Origin: Ferruginibacter sp. | GTDB lineage: Bacteria > Bacteroidota > Bacteroidia > Chitinophagales > Chitinophagaceae | Assembly: GCA_028288705.1 (NCBI GenBank) | Contig: JAQBNH010000002.1 | Span: 170,378 to 234,377 of the forward strand | Length of the DNA: 64,000 bases | Reading direction: 5' to 3' | In this document: positions 44,301 through 53,365 of the stretch, one piece after another | Numbering within the stretch: position 1 is the first letter of the stretch | Layout of the letters: every line of letters starts with the position of its first letter | Made by a program: the position numbers and the translations under genes | The notes under the pieces: model-generated | Told to the model about the DNA's origin: nothing | The model's input: the letters and a program-made list of their open reading frames with translations, nothing else | Databases searched by the model: none

Positions 44301-44505
44301 ACAACTCGGTTATACCATTCCCGGAAACATCCTGACAAAAGCTGCTTTACAAAAAGTTCGTGTGTATGTAAGTGCAAACAACCTGGTAACGCTGACGAAG
44401 TACTCAGGATTTGATCCGGAAATCGGTGGTGGCAGTTATGGTATTGATCGTGGCTTCTATCCGCAGGCACGTTCTTTCACAGCCGGTTTAAACCTTACTT
44501 TTTAA
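41374..44505 (+). CDS. susC: SusC/RagA-family TonB-linked outer-membrane importer
   Basis: This 1043-residue outer-membrane transporter takes up oligosaccharides with its SusD partner, using energy delivered by TonB. The order is: signal peptide (LALFLCAFILFALSQTYAQ), a carboxypeptidase-regulatory-like domain (~22-100), a TonB-contact/plug start with MDELIVVGYGTQKKSVVTGA, a plug with SGVILVTTKKGR, and a 22-strand-type barrel ending SFTAGLNLTF, whose terminal aromatic residue is the barrel-assembly signal. The ATG at 41374 is chosen over a TTG two codons earlier. It is the first gene of the PUL, followed 19 bp later by susD. Regulation is probably through the repeats at 41212-41286. Confidence 0.95.
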   Translation: MKSKLALFLCAFILFALSQTYAQNIQVSGRVTSGGNSNQPLVAATVSVKGTNTATTTDANGNYSLSAPKNSTLVVSYTGMTAQEYRVSGSGVHNFDLQATAGTMDELIVVGYGTQKKSVVTGAISKVTASDIDNQPIARIEQFLQGRASGLTIAASSGQPGAGSTLRVRGTTSINNSDPLYVVDGIPVDNGGIDYLNTNDIESIEVLKDASSAAIYGARAASGVILVTTKKGRAGKTLFSYNGYYGVQAPSRKLDLLDATQYATLRNEASLADGGNILFANPASLGKGTDWQDLIFNKSARIQDHQISISGGSDKATFFTSFGIFNQEGIVATEISDYKRFNFRTNGNFKLSKWATIGTNFGYSHIKSKGIGNTNSEYGGVLSSAINLDPLTPVVVTDPNTIANFYTLSNVNGFDPIIRDANGNPYGISNLVGQEMSNPLAYIKTRLGNNGWSDNFVGNAFLEAEPIRGLKLRTNIGAKYAFYGSESFSPISHLNASTNTNNNSFYTENDRALNYTWENTISYSNTIRNVHHFTVLAGTGAYVDQYTSRYSGVTYRNLPVNTFKEAVSMNFSVLPADVLAFGSQATPHKVSSVYGRLNYDYAEKYLFTGIVRRDGSTRFGSNNKYGYFPSGSVGWVASKENFFPQNNVVTFLKLRGSYGITGNDNAADFAYVSTINGGRNYTFGGSDLYTLGFSPNSLSNPDLQWEETRQTDIGFDASIFKNFTVAFDWYKKKTVGMLGRINVPLYVGVGGPIGNVSTMQNTGMELELGYTKVVRNVKLEFKGNISHLKNEIIDLGPDKTFLTGAGLQSSQYELSRTAVGHAIGAFYGFQSLGIFQTQAEVAAYRDKNGGVIQPAAKPGDFKWADLNGDGVIGADDRTFIGDPTPDWSYGFTVNAAYKGLDLTIFGQGAAGNQIYNGLRRLDIPNANYTTKALNRWSGPGTSNDFPRLTNVDPNHNFSYPSAFYLEDGDYFRIKVLQLGYTIPGNILTKAALQKVRVYVSANNLVTLTKYSGFDPEIGGGSYGIDRGFYPQARSFTAGLNLTF

Positions 44506-44524
44506 AAAAACTAAAGATTGTAAT

Positions 44525-46045
44525 ATGAAAAAATCATTTAAATATATCGGGATATCACTCCTGGCTATTTCTGTGCTGAACTCCTGTAAAAAGAGTTTCA
44601 TTGAGGTAGAACCGACGGGCAGCACGCAGCTGGAGTCGAATTACTATCAGACACCACAACAGGTTTTCAATGGCCTGGTATCTGTTTACGATCCGTTAGG
44701 ATCACAAACAGGAAGCACTTACTCCAATAAAGTAGGTTTGCTAAATGCTGCATCGGATGACTGCGGTGTTGGTGGCGGTAGCGCTACTGATCAGCCAGTA
44801 TGGACCGCATGGGATAACTTTACGATTACCGTAGGTCAGGGCCCGCAAGGCGATCTCTGGGGCCGTAACTATGTAGGTATCTACCGGGCGAATCTCCTCC
44901 TCAATAAAATGAATGGTGTTGCAGGTTTGTCAGATGCGGTTAGAACTCGTTATGCAGCAGAGGTAAAATACCTGCGCGCTTATTATTATTTTGACCTGGT
45001 GCGTTTATTTAAGAACGTACCACTGATCACTGCAGCGATTCCTGCTGCTGATTTGTATAACGTATTGCAGGCTGCTCCCGCAGATGTGTATGCGCAAATT
45101 GAAAAAGACCTCAACGAGGCCATTGCAGAACCTAACCTGCCGAACATGGTACCTGCTGCTACAGAAGGCGGGCGTGTTACCAAAGGTGCTGCCAAAGCAT
45201 TGTTAGGAAAAGTATTGCTGTACGAACAAAAATGGGCTGCAGCAGCTACGGCATTATCAGATGTAAACGGTACACCCGGTGTTCAGAATCCAACATACGG
45301 TTATAAACTGGTAGCTAATTTCCCGGATATTTTCAGACCATCCAACAAATTCAACACAGAGTCTATTTTTGAAATTGTGCATACCGCACAGGCACGCCAG
45401 GATTGGAATTCATGGGGCGCATTCGAAGGAAATATCATGACACAGATGATCGGGCCAAGGAATTATAACGGTCCAATCTATGTAACAGGCTGGGGCTTTA
45501 ACCCAATCACGCAGAGTTTGATCACTGCTATGAAAGGCGGAAATGATCCACGTTACAAATACACGATGGCAAACATCGACAGTATCGTTAACGCAGCTCC
45601 GGGCCGTTCTTACGAAGTAGGTTACCAGAACACCGGCTATTTTGTTGAGAAGTATGCACCAAAACTGGAGTACCGCTCTAACCTCGGCGGACTTGGCGAT
45701 CTGAACTACCCTGTTGATTATATCGAGATCCGTTTGGCAGATACTTATTTAATGGAAGCAGAAGCCTTACTGCAATCAGGTGGTAATCCAACAAGAGCAG
45801 CTGCCCTGTTGAATGCCGTTCGTGCAAGGGTTGGCCTGGCACCAACTACTGCCACTTTGGATAATGTTTACAACGAACGCAGGATGGAACTGGCGACTGA
45901 AGGTCACCGCTTCTTTGATCTTGTTCGTACAGGCCGTGCGGCTGCAAACCTTCCGGGTTTTGTTGCAGGCAAAAATGAAATCTTACCAATTCCTTTAGGC
46001 GAATTGAACAACACCAAACTTGTTCAGAATCCAGGATATAATTAA
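44525..46045 (+). CDS. susD: SusD/RagB-family nutrient-binding lipoprotein
   Basis: This 506-residue surface lipoprotein (lipidated Cys21 in LAISVLNSCKK) forms the lid of the SusC channel. Typical features are visible: FIEVEPTGSTQ after the signal, tetratricopeptide-like helices (RTRYAAEVKYLRAYYYFDLV, a SusD signature), the YIEIRLADTYLMEAEALLQ segment, and the C-terminal NERRMELATEGHRFFDLVR motif with NPGYN near the end. Ligand specificity cannot be read from sequence, but the flanking GH16, GH30 and GH3 enzymes point to beta-glucan. It is 19 bp from susC and 21 bp from the next gene, consistent with one operon. Confidence 0.95.
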   Translation: MKKSFKYIGISLLAISVLNSCKKSFIEVEPTGSTQLESNYYQTPQQVFNGLVSVYDPLGSQTGSTYSNKVGLLNAASDDCGVGGGSATDQPVWTAWDNFTITVGQGPQGDLWGRNYVGIYRANLLLNKMNGVAGLSDAVRTRYAAEVKYLRAYYYFDLVRLFKNVPLITAAIPAADLYNVLQAAPADVYAQIEKDLNEAIAEPNLPNMVPAATEGGRVTKGAAKALLGKVLLYEQKWAAAATALSDVNGTPGVQNPTYGYKLVANFPDIFRPSNKFNTESIFEIVHTAQARQDWNSWGAFEGNIMTQMIGPRNYNGPIYVTGWGFNPITQSLITAMKGGNDPRYKYTMANIDSIVNAAPGRSYEVGYQNTGYFVEKYAPKLEYRSNLGGLGDLNYPVDYIEIRLADTYLMEAEALLQSGGNPTRAAALLNAVRARVGLAPTTATLDNVYNERRMELATEGHRFFDLVRTGRAAANLPGFVAGKNEILPIPLGELNNTKLVQNPGYN

Positions 46046-46066
46046 TCAACACAAAACGCAATCATT

Positions 46067-46972
46067 ATGAAATATAATTTCAGAACAATCGCTTCTTCCT
46101 GTTTTGCAGTATTACTGCTTGCAGGTTTCGCTTCCTGCAAAAAAACAGAAGGCGGAGAACTCGGCGCTCTACCAAAAGCAGATTTTGTTGCCATCCCAAG
46201 TGCAACAAATCCTAATGATATCACGCTGGTAAACAAATCAAATTCTGCAACGATTCCTTACTGGAGGATCGGCAACTCATCCACCTTAAAAATCGGTGAT
46301 TCTGCAAAAGTGAATTTTGGTGTGAAAGGTACCTACAACGTTACCCTGTTCGCCGATGGACAGGGCGGTATTGATTCTGTTACCAAAGCGATCGTTATTG
46401 CCCAGGATGATCCTACTGCTTGTCTTACAAACCAGAAAGGCCATCTTGCAGGTTGTTCTTCCAAAAAATGGAAATTAAACCCTGTTGCCGGTGCTTATAA
46501 AGTTGGTGATGGCGGTCCGGACGTAGGCAACTGGTGGACAAGCCCTGCAGGCGAACCTGCTGCACGTCCATGCGAGTTCAATGACGAGTACACGTTCAAC
46601 TATACAACAGGTGCTTTTATCTACGATAATAAAGGTGATTTCTATGGTGATGGTTACCTGGGTAACAATACAGGTACCTGCCAGCCTACTTCCAACTACA
46701 CGCCTGCACAGGCGCCATGGGGATCAGGCACGTTCACGTTTGAATTTACCGAAGGTGCCGGTGTTCGCGGTCTTGGCCAGTTTAAAGTGATCGGCCTTGG
46801 TGCTCATATCGGTTTACAAAAAGTAAGGAATGGTGGCGAAGTACAAACGCCGGCAACTTCTATAACTTATGATATCCTCTCCTACACAGCGGCGCCAGGT
46901 GGCGATATTATGACTGTAGGCGTAAATATCGGCGGTAATGGATGGTGGGCATTCCAGTTGAAATCTTTCTAA
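46067..46972 (+). CDS. PUL surface lipoprotein with PKD-like domain (probable glycan-binding protein)
   Basis: This 301-residue lipoprotein (Cys24 in LLLAGFASCKK) has an N-terminal PKD-like beta-sandwich (~35-115; FVAIPSATNPNDITLVNKS, a GTYNVTLFADGQGG strand pair). A C-terminal domain of about 180 residues follows, rich in Trp, Gly and aromatic residues (NWWTSPAGEP, CEFNDEYTFNYTTGAF, GNGWWAFQL). The position directly after susD and the architecture match surface glycan-binding proteins of other PULs, although the sequence is not one of the well-known SusE/F types. The many exposed aromatics fit carbohydrate stacking (inference). It is co-directional, with 33 bp to the GH16 gene. Confidence 0.78.
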   Translation: MKYNFRTIASSCFAVLLLAGFASCKKTEGGELGALPKADFVAIPSATNPNDITLVNKSNSATIPYWRIGNSSTLKIGDSAKVNFGVKGTYNVTLFADGQGGIDSVTKAIVIAQDDPTACLTNQKGHLAGCSSKKWKLNPVAGAYKVGDGGPDVGNWWTSPAGEPAARPCEFNDEYTFNYTTGAFIYDNKGDFYGDGYLGNNTGTCQPTSNYTPAQAPWGSGTFTFEFTEGAGVRGLGQFKVIGLGAHIGLQKVRNGGEVQTPATSITYDILSYTAAPGGDIMTVGVNIGGNGWWAFQLKSF

Positions 46973-47005
46973 GGCAACTCATAATAGTTTCAAAAAACGA
47001 AACTC

Positions 47006-47857
47006 ATGAAAAACATTTGCTGTGCGATATTGATACTCGGGATATTTTCCTGCAGTAAAAAAACAGATCCGGCCGGGGGAAGCGTTTACGTCCCCCCGGT
47101 TTTTACTCCGCCGGTAGATAAGGGCTGGGCTTTCGAGGCAACGCCTGTCTGGTCGGAAGAATTCAATACGAACGGGGCACCTGATCCTGCCAACTGGTAT
47201 TACGATATCGGTGGCTCGGGCTGGGGCAACCACGAATTGCAATACTATTCCAATGATGCGTCTAACGTCGCGATTGATAATGGTATCCTGAGTATCACAG
47301 CCAGGAAACAACAATCGAACGGATCTAATTATACGTCTGCAAGACTGGTATCGAAAAACAAAGGCGACTTTTTGTATGGTCGTGCCGAGATCCGGGCAAA
47401 GCTTCCGGCAGGCAGGGGAACATGGCCGGCGATCTGGATGCTCCCGACAGACTGGGTATATGGCAACTGGCCGGCATCCGGCGAGATCGATATCATGGAG
47501 CATGTTGGATACGATCCGAACAAAGTTCACTTCAGTGCCCATACAAAGTCTTACAACTGGACGATCGGCACGGAAAGAACGGCCATACAAACGATCCCGA
47601 CCGCGATTACAGATTTTCATAAATACCGGGTTGACTGGACACCCTATGCCGTTCGTGGTTATTATGACGACGCGCTCATCTTCACATTCGTGAATGATGG
47701 TAAAGGCTTTAGTTCCTGGCCATTCGACAAACGTTTTCACCTGTTACTGAATGTGGCAGTGGGCGGCGACTGGGGTGGCGCACAGGGCGTAGATGATACC
47801 GTTTTCCCGGCAACGATGCAAGTGGATTATGTCCGCGTGTACAAAATGATCGAATAA
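47006..47857 (+). CDS. GH16 endo-beta-glucanase lipoprotein (laminarinase-like)
   Basis: This 283-residue lipoprotein (Cys16 in ILGIFSCSKK) consists of one GH16 catalytic domain. The active-site signature is E160-I-D162-I-M-E165 in GEIDIMEHVG, giving nucleophile, assisting Asp and acid/base in the usual beta-bulge arrangement that marks laminarinase-type members. Typical flanking motifs WSEEFN, GRAEIRAKLP and GTWPAIWMLP are present. The expected activity is endo-hydrolysis of beta-1,3-glucan (or mixed 1,3/1,4) at the cell surface. The gene closes the first part of the PUL; a terminator follows 18 bp after the stop. It is related to, but clearly distinct from, the second GH16 gene at the end of the locus. 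Confidence 0.93.
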   Translation: MKNICCAILILGIFSCSKKTDPAGGSVYVPPVFTPPVDKGWAFEATPVWSEEFNTNGAPDPANWYYDIGGSGWGNHELQYYSNDASNVAIDNGILSITARKQQSNGSNYTSARLVSKNKGDFLYGRAEIRAKLPAGRGTWPAIWMLPTDWVYGNWPASGEIDIMEHVGYDPNKVHFSAHTKSYNWTIGTERTAIQTIPTAITDFHKYRVDWTPYAVRGYYDDALIFTFVNDGKGFSSWPFDKRFHLLLNVAVGGDWGGAQGVDDTVFPATMQVDYVRVYKMIE

Positions 47858-47875
47858 AAAACATGTATGCTTTTT

Positions 47876-47907
47876 AAAAGGTGGATAACAGGATATCCAC
47901 CTTTTTT
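47876..47907 (+). terminator. Intra-PUL hairpin terminator
   Basis: The 9-bp stem AAGGTGGAT / ATCCACCTT with an 8-nt loop and six Ts lies between GH16 and GH5. Only 28 bp separate it from the next ATG, so the GH5-GH3-GH30-GH16 genes are probably reached by read-through. It would therefore act as an attenuator setting lower enzyme expression. Confidence 0.8.
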
Positions 47908-47935
47908 ATCGCCCTTTTTACATAAAATTATTTGA

Positions 47936-49720
47936 ATGCGTTTTTACCTGAGTTTATTTTTATTGCTTTCCGGCCCGGCGATATTTGCCCAGGGGTTTTT
48001 AAAAGCCAATGGAACAAAGCTTGAGCATGGCAGCAACAAAAATGTGCTGCTCCGCGGGATGGGCCTTGGTGGGTGGATGCTCCAGGAACCCTACATGCTG
48101 CAACTTTCAGGCTACTCCCCTGCTCAATATGATATCAGGAAAAAGATCAGTGCCCTGGTTGGTAAACCAAAGACCGCTGACTTTTACGAAGCCTGGCTAA
48201 ACAATCACTGCACAAAAGCAGACATCGATTCACTCGCGTCCTGGGGTTTTAATTCTGTCCGGCTCCCGATGCATTTTAACCTCTATACCTTACCGGTAGA
48301 AAAAGAACCGGTGGCAGGAAAGCAAACCTGGCTGAACAAAGGATTTGCATTAACGGATAGTTTGCTAAAGTGGTGCAAAGCAAATAAAATCTATTTAATT
48401 CTTGATCTACATGCAACGCCCGGCGGCCAGGGAAACGATGTAGCGATTGCTGACCGCGATTCTACCCTGCCTTCACTTTGGGATAGCCGTGCCAACCAGG
48501 TTAAAACAATTGCACTCTGGAAAAAACTGGCAACGCGTTATGCGAAAGAAGAATGGATCGGTGGTTACGACCTGATCAATGAACCGAACTGGGGTTTTGA
48601 AAACAAGGATGATAAAAATGGCGCAGCAGAAAAGACAAATATTCCCCTGAAAAAATTATTACAGGAGATCACGGCAGCGATTCGCACCGTAGATAAACAT
48701 CACCTGATCTTTATCGAAGGCAATTGCTGGGCAAATAATTTCAATGGCATCTTCCCGCTTTGGGATAAGAATATGGCCATCAGTTTTCACAAGTACTGGA
48801 ATTATACAGACGATGCATCGATCCGCGGCTTTATCGAACAGCGCGAAAAATTCAACGTGCCGGTATGGATGGGTGAAACCGGTGAAAATTCCAACACCTG
48901 GTTTACCGGCGCAGTGCAATTGTTTGAGCGAAATAATATCGGCTGGTGCATGTGGCCTTTAAAAAAGACCGGTCTGAATAACCCGTTACAGGTGAAAATA
49001 AATCCTGGCTACCAGGCTATCCTGGATTACTGGAAAGGCAAGGGTAACAAACCATCTGCGACAGATGCGACCACTGCCTTGATGCAATTTGCCAGGGATA
49101 CAAAGAATGAAAATAATATTGTACACCTGGATGTCGCCGATGCGATGATCCGGCAGGTGCAGCTCGATGCAGCGCTTCCTTTCAAACAAAACCGTGTTTC
49201 GAACGATGTGATCTTATTCGGCAGCGATTATGATATCGGCCGCAGCGGGATGGCATACCATGATAAAGATTCTGCGGAGTACTGGGTGGCGACAACCAAA
49301 CGCACACCGTGGAATACCGGGGGACTTTACCGCAACGATGGTGTTGATATCGAAAAATGTATGGATAAAATATCCAACGGCTACAATGTAGGCTGGATAC
49401 AGGATGGCGAATGGTTACAGTATACAGTATTTGCTGAAAACGCGAGTGCCTATGATGTAAACGTTCGATTTGCCGCAGTTCATGATGGCGCTACGGTGCA
49501 ACTATTATTAAACGATCAGCCGGCGGGTGATCAACTTTCGCTCAATGCAACCGGCGATTACCAGACCTGGAAAACGGCTTCGATAAAAAATATTCCCCTG
49601 GTAAAAGGCTGGAATCGGTTGCGCTTACTCGCAGTGCGCGGTGGTTTCAATTTAAACTATTTACAATTCACTGTTCCCGGTGCAACGGCTCAACATCAGC
49701 CTGCAACGGAGAAAAAATAA
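47936..49720 (+). CDS. GH5 glycoside hydrolase with C-terminal CBM6-like module
   Basis: This 594-residue secreted enzyme has a signal peptide (LSLFLLLSGPAIFAQ) and a GH5 (beta/alpha)8 barrel (~20-370). The acid/base is E216 in DLINEPNWG, the nucleophile E314 in WMGETGE, and VRLPMHFN and LDLHATPGGQG are typical strands. A linker leads to a CBM6/35-like beta-sandwich (~440-585; NVGWIQDGEWLQYTVF, WNRLRLLAVRGGFNLNYLQF). The NKNVLLRGMGLGGWMLQEPY opening resembles exo-glucanase/cellulase-like GH5 enzymes acting on beta-glucans; the exact linkage cannot be read. Its stop is 4 bp before the GH3 start, which indicates coupled expression. Confidence 0.88.
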   Translation: MRFYLSLFLLLSGPAIFAQGFLKANGTKLEHGSNKNVLLRGMGLGGWMLQEPYMLQLSGYSPAQYDIRKKISALVGKPKTADFYEAWLNNHCTKADIDSLASWGFNSVRLPMHFNLYTLPVEKEPVAGKQTWLNKGFALTDSLLKWCKANKIYLILDLHATPGGQGNDVAIADRDSTLPSLWDSRANQVKTIALWKKLATRYAKEEWIGGYDLINEPNWGFENKDDKNGAAEKTNIPLKKLLQEITAAIRTVDKHHLIFIEGNCWANNFNGIFPLWDKNMAISFHKYWNYTDDASIRGFIEQREKFNVPVWMGETGENSNTWFTGAVQLFERNNIGWCMWPLKKTGLNNPLQVKINPGYQAILDYWKGKGNKPSATDATTALMQFARDTKNENNIVHLDVADAMIRQVQLDAALPFKQNRVSNDVILFGSDYDIGRSGMAYHDKDSAEYWVATTKRTPWNTGGLYRNDGVDIEKCMDKISNGYNVGWIQDGEWLQYTVFAENASAYDVNVRFAAVHDGATVQLLLNDQPAGDQLSLNATGDYQTWKTASIKNIPLVKGWNRLRLLAVRGGFNLNYLQFTVPGATAQHQPATEKK

Positions 49721-49724
49721 TTAT

Positions 49725-51893
49725 ATGAAAAGATCAGTATGGTTGGCACTCGCTTTTTCTGTGGCATCAATGGCTGCAGCGAAACAGGTAATGGCACAAA
49801 CGAAGAAAGATACTTCTGCAATGATCAATGAACTGATCAGTAAAATGACCCTGGAAGAAAAAGTGCACATGATCCATGCATCCTCCTCCTTTACTTCAGG
49901 AGGCGTGCCACGGTTAGGGATACCCGAACTCGTTACTTCTGATGGTCCGCACGGTGTACGCCCGGAACATGGCCGCGACTGGAACCTGGATAACAACAGT
50001 TTAGACAGTGGTTCCTATTTACCCACAGGTGTTTGCCTGGCCGCAACATGGAATCCGCAGTTAGGCTATGCGTATGGCTCTGTATTGGGAAGTGAAGCAG
50101 CCTTCCGCGGTAAAAATGTGATCCTAGGCCCCGGCATCAATATCATTCGTTCCCCTTTAAACGGGAGGAATTTTGAGTACCAGAGCGAAGATCCGTTCCT
50201 GGTTTCCAAAATGGTGGTAGGTTATATCAAAGGTGTCCAGGACCAGGGCATTTCTGCCTGCGTAAAACATTATGCAGCCAACAACCAGGAAACAAAACGT
50301 TTTACCATTAACGTACAAATGAGTGAGCGTGCGCTTCGCGAGATCTACCTGCCCGGTTTTAAAGCCGCAGTGCAGGTCGCCGGTGTAAATACGCTGATGA
50401 GTTCTTACAATAAATTTCGTGGCCAGTGGGCCTCACAAAATAATTACCTCTTAAACCAGATCCTGAAAAAAGAATGGGGCTTTAAAGGCCTTGTGATGAG
50501 TGACTGGGATGCTGTTCACAATACGATGGAGGCTTTGTGGAATGGGATGGACCTGGAGATGGGAACAGACCTTCATATGCTGCCAAACCCTGATTACAGC
50601 AAATTCTTTTTAGGCGATACCGTTGTGGCACTGGTAAAATCAGGGCGCTTTCCGGAGTACCTCCTGGATGAGAAAGTTCGCCGCATCCTTTACGTGATGT
50701 ACAAAACCAACATGATCAACGGGAAACCATTGAAAGGCGAATACAATACGAAAGCACATCAGCAAACGGCAGCGAAGGTTGCAGAAGAAGGCATTGTGTT
50801 GCTGAAAAATCAAAATAACTTTTTACCGCTGGACCGCTCTAAAATAAAGTCTATCGCGGTGATTGGCTATAATGCAGAACGTAAACAATCCATGGGCGGT
50901 GGCAGTTCCCAGATCCGTGCTTTTTATGAAGTCACGCCGTTGGCCGGTATCAGGAATATGGCCGGGAATATTAAAGTGAATTATGCGCAAGGGTATGATA
51001 TCAAACGGGATGGCGGTGCAAATGATGCCATGATCGCTGAAGCTGTGGAAGCAGCAAAAAAATCAGACGTGGTGATCATGGTAGGCGGCTGGACACATGG
51101 TTTCCGTTATGACGTTTGGAAAGACAATGCCTTTGATGCAGAGGATATTGATAAAGTAGATATGCAAATGCCTTTTGGCCAAAATGAATTGCTGAAGGCT
51201 GTGATGAAAGCCAATCCAAAAACGGTGGTGGTGCTGATGGGCGGTGGTGCGATCGATATGACGCAGTGGATCGACCAGGCTCCGGCCATTCTGCAGGCCT
51301 GGTATGCCGGTATGGAAGGTGGTAATGCGATGGCGAAGATCATTTTTGGCCAGATCAATCCCTCAGGTAAATTGCCGATGAGTTTTCCAAAAAAACTGGA
51401 AGATCATGGCTCACAAAAACTGGGCGAATATCCCGGCGATACAACTCATCTCTCTGTTCATTACATGGATGATATTTATGTTGGCTACAGGTATTATGAT
51501 ACTTACAAAGTAGAACCGCAGTTTGCTTTCGGGCATGGCCTCTCCTACACAACATTTGCATACAGCAACCTGCGCTTAACAACATCCGGCAAAAGAGCGA
51601 CGGCCACTTTTACGATAAAAAACACGGGTAAAACTGCCGGAGCGGAAACAGTACAGTTGTACGTGCACCAGGATAAATCCGCATTGCCAAGGCCCGAAAA
51701 AGAACTGAAAGGTTTTAATAAGGTTAGCTTAAATCCAGGTGAAGAAAAAACGATCAGTATCGAAATGGATGAAGATGCGTTCCGTTATTTTAGTGATGTA
51801 ACCAACCAGTGGGTAATGGAGCCGGGCTCCTTCCAAGTATTATTGGGTTCATCATCAAGAGACATTCGCCTTTCAGGAAAAATAAATTTATAA
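49725..51893 (+). CDS. GH3 beta-glucosidase (BglX-like)
   Basis: This 722-residue periplasmic enzyme has a signal peptide (VWLALAFSVASMAAAKQVMAQ). The GH3 N-terminal barrel carries the nucleophile D260 in VMSDWDAVH and the KHYAANNQE substrate-binding motif. The alpha/beta sandwich follows (EEGIVLLKNQNNFLPL...), then a fibronectin-III-like C-terminal domain (TVQLYVHQDKSALPRPEKEL). It is predicted to remove terminal beta-glucose from oligosaccharides made by the GH16, GH5 and GH30 enzymes. The ATG at 49725 is chosen; an earlier frame from 49680 overlaps GH5 and lacks a signal peptide. The next gene starts one base after its stop. Confidence 0.93.
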   Translation: MKRSVWLALAFSVASMAAAKQVMAQTKKDTSAMINELISKMTLEEKVHMIHASSSFTSGGVPRLGIPELVTSDGPHGVRPEHGRDWNLDNNSLDSGSYLPTGVCLAATWNPQLGYAYGSVLGSEAAFRGKNVILGPGINIIRSPLNGRNFEYQSEDPFLVSKMVVGYIKGVQDQGISACVKHYAANNQETKRFTINVQMSERALREIYLPGFKAAVQVAGVNTLMSSYNKFRGQWASQNNYLLNQILKKEWGFKGLVMSDWDAVHNTMEALWNGMDLEMGTDLHMLPNPDYSKFFLGDTVVALVKSGRFPEYLLDEKVRRILYVMYKTNMINGKPLKGEYNTKAHQQTAAKVAEEGIVLLKNQNNFLPLDRSKIKSIAVIGYNAERKQSMGGGSSQIRAFYEVTPLAGIRNMAGNIKVNYAQGYDIKRDGGANDAMIAEAVEAAKKSDVVIMVGGWTHGFRYDVWKDNAFDAEDIDKVDMQMPFGQNELLKAVMKANPKTVVVLMGGGAIDMTQWIDQAPAILQAWYAGMEGGNAMAKIIFGQINPSGKLPMSFPKKLEDHGSQKLGEYPGDTTHLSVHYMDDIYVGYRYYDTYKVEPQFAFGHGLSYTTFAYSNLRLTTSGKRATATFTIKNTGKTAGAETVQLYVHQDKSALPRPEKELKGFNKVSLNPGEEKTISIEMDEDAFRYFSDVTNQWVMEPGSFQVLLGSSSRDIRLSGKINL

Positions 51894-51894
51894 G

Positions 51895-53355
51895 ATGCGA
51901 AAAACGCTGCTAAATATTGTCGTGTACGGTTTGATCGGTCTGATCATTTCTGCGAGCAGTTGTAAGAAAGACAGCTCTGCAGGAACAACACCCATCGTGA
52001 TCATTCCGCCGCCTGTTGTGACGCTCACAAATGATGTGAGTGCATGGGTTACCACTGCAGACAGGCTGAACCAGTTAACAAAACAAAACGGTATCCTGGG
52101 CTTCAGCACAACTGCCAACAGCTTCATGGATATTACCGTTGATTCAACACAACTGTTTCAACCGATCGACGGTTTCGGTTATACGCTCACGCAAGGCAGT
52201 GCGCAACTGATCTGGCAATTACCGGCCACAGAACGTGCTACCCTCCTGGCCGAACTATTCGGTAATGTAGATAATAGCATTGGCATTAATTACCTGCGTG
52301 TGGGGATTGGCGCTACCGACCTGAGCAGCACAGTGTATTCTTACAACGATCTGCCTGCAGGCAATACCGATCCTACGCTGGCGTCTTTTTCGCTGGCAGC
52401 AGATATGAGTTTCATGGTGCCTTTACTGAAAGAAATTGTAGCGATCAACCCGGCCATCAAGATCCTGGCTACACCATGGTCGCCGCCGGTATGGATGAAA
52501 GACAATACCAATTCTGTGGGTGGAAGCCTTGTGCCTGCTTACTACACGGTGTACGCGAATTATTTCGTGAAATATATCCAGGCCATGAAAGCCCAGGGAA
52601 TTACGATCGACGCCATCACCCCGCAGAATGAACCTTTGCATCCCGGTAATAATCCGAGTATGCTGATGACAGCGGCTCAGCAAACAACCTTCGTTAAAGC
52701 CAACCTCGGACCGGCATTACAGGCAGCGGGATTAGCCACAAAGATCATCGTGTACGATCATAATTGTGACAGGCCGGATTATCCTTTACAGGTGATGGGC
52801 GACGCAGCAGCACTGCCCTTCATCGATGGATCTGCCTTTCACTTATATGCAGGCGATATTTCAGCATTGTCTACAGTACATGCAGCCTTCCCTGCGAAGA
52901 ATGTTTATTTCACAGAACAATACACTGCGTCTGGCGGTAACTTCGGGGGCGACTTACGCTGGCATATAAAAAATGTCGTGATCGGATCTGTTCGTAACTG
53001 GAGCAGGATCGCATTGGAATGGAACCTGGCTAACGACGCGAGTTATGGTCCGCATACACCCGGTGGCTGCACCACCTGCCTCGGAGCGCTCACGATCAGC
53101 GGCGGCACCATTACCCGTAATGTGGCCTATTATATCATCGGGCATGCATCGAAATTTGTTCCTGCGGGGTCAAAACGTATCTCCAGTAACAGCAGTGGAA
53201 ATGTACATTCGGCAGCCTTCCTGCGGCCTGACGGAAAGAAGGTGTTGATCGTGCTGAATGATGACAATGCCGCGCAAAGTTTCAATATAAAATTCAATAA
53301 TAAGTGGGCAGCTACTGCATTGCAAAGCGGCGCAGTGGCTACGTACACCTGGTAA
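51895..53355 (+). CDS. GH30 glucanase lipoprotein (likely beta-1,6-glucanase)
   Basis: This 486-residue lipoprotein (Cys23 in IISASSCKKD) has a GH30 catalytic barrel. The opening GFGYTLTQGSAQLIWQL is typical of the family; acid/base is E246 in TPQNEPLHPG and nucleophile E341 in VYFTEQYT. WSPPVWMKDN lines the active site, and the C-terminal part (NVAYYIIGHASKFVPAGSKRI) forms the side beta-domain. Within GH30, this pattern with GH3 and SusC/D neighbours is seen for endo-beta-1,6-glucanases and glucocerebrosidase-like enzymes. The beta-1,6-glucan reading is the better fit but unproven. It is tightly linked to GH3 (1 bp) and the second GH16 gene (10 bp). Confidence 0.9.
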   Translation: MRKTLLNIVVYGLIGLIISASSCKKDSSAGTTPIVIIPPPVVTLTNDVSAWVTTADRLNQLTKQNGILGFSTTANSFMDITVDSTQLFQPIDGFGYTLTQGSAQLIWQLPATERATLLAELFGNVDNSIGINYLRVGIGATDLSSTVYSYNDLPAGNTDPTLASFSLAADMSFMVPLLKEIVAINPAIKILATPWSPPVWMKDNTNSVGGSLVPAYYTVYANYFVKYIQAMKAQGITIDAITPQNEPLHPGNNPSMLMTAAQQTTFVKANLGPALQAAGLATKIIVYDHNCDRPDYPLQVMGDAAALPFIDGSAFHLYAGDISALSTVHAAFPAKNVYFTEQYTASGGNFGGDLRWHIKNVVIGSVRNWSRIALEWNLANDASYGPHTPGGCTTCLGALTISGGTITRNVAYYIIGHASKFVPAGSKRISSNSSGNVHSAAFLRPDGKKVLIVLNDDNAAQSFNIKFNNKWAATALQSGAVATYTW

Positions 53356-53365
53356 AAAACAGCTC

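Noticed and set aside
46979..47740. 253-codon minus-strand frame
   Set aside because: Antisense to the GH16 gene, whose catalytic motif and lipoprotein signal are clear.
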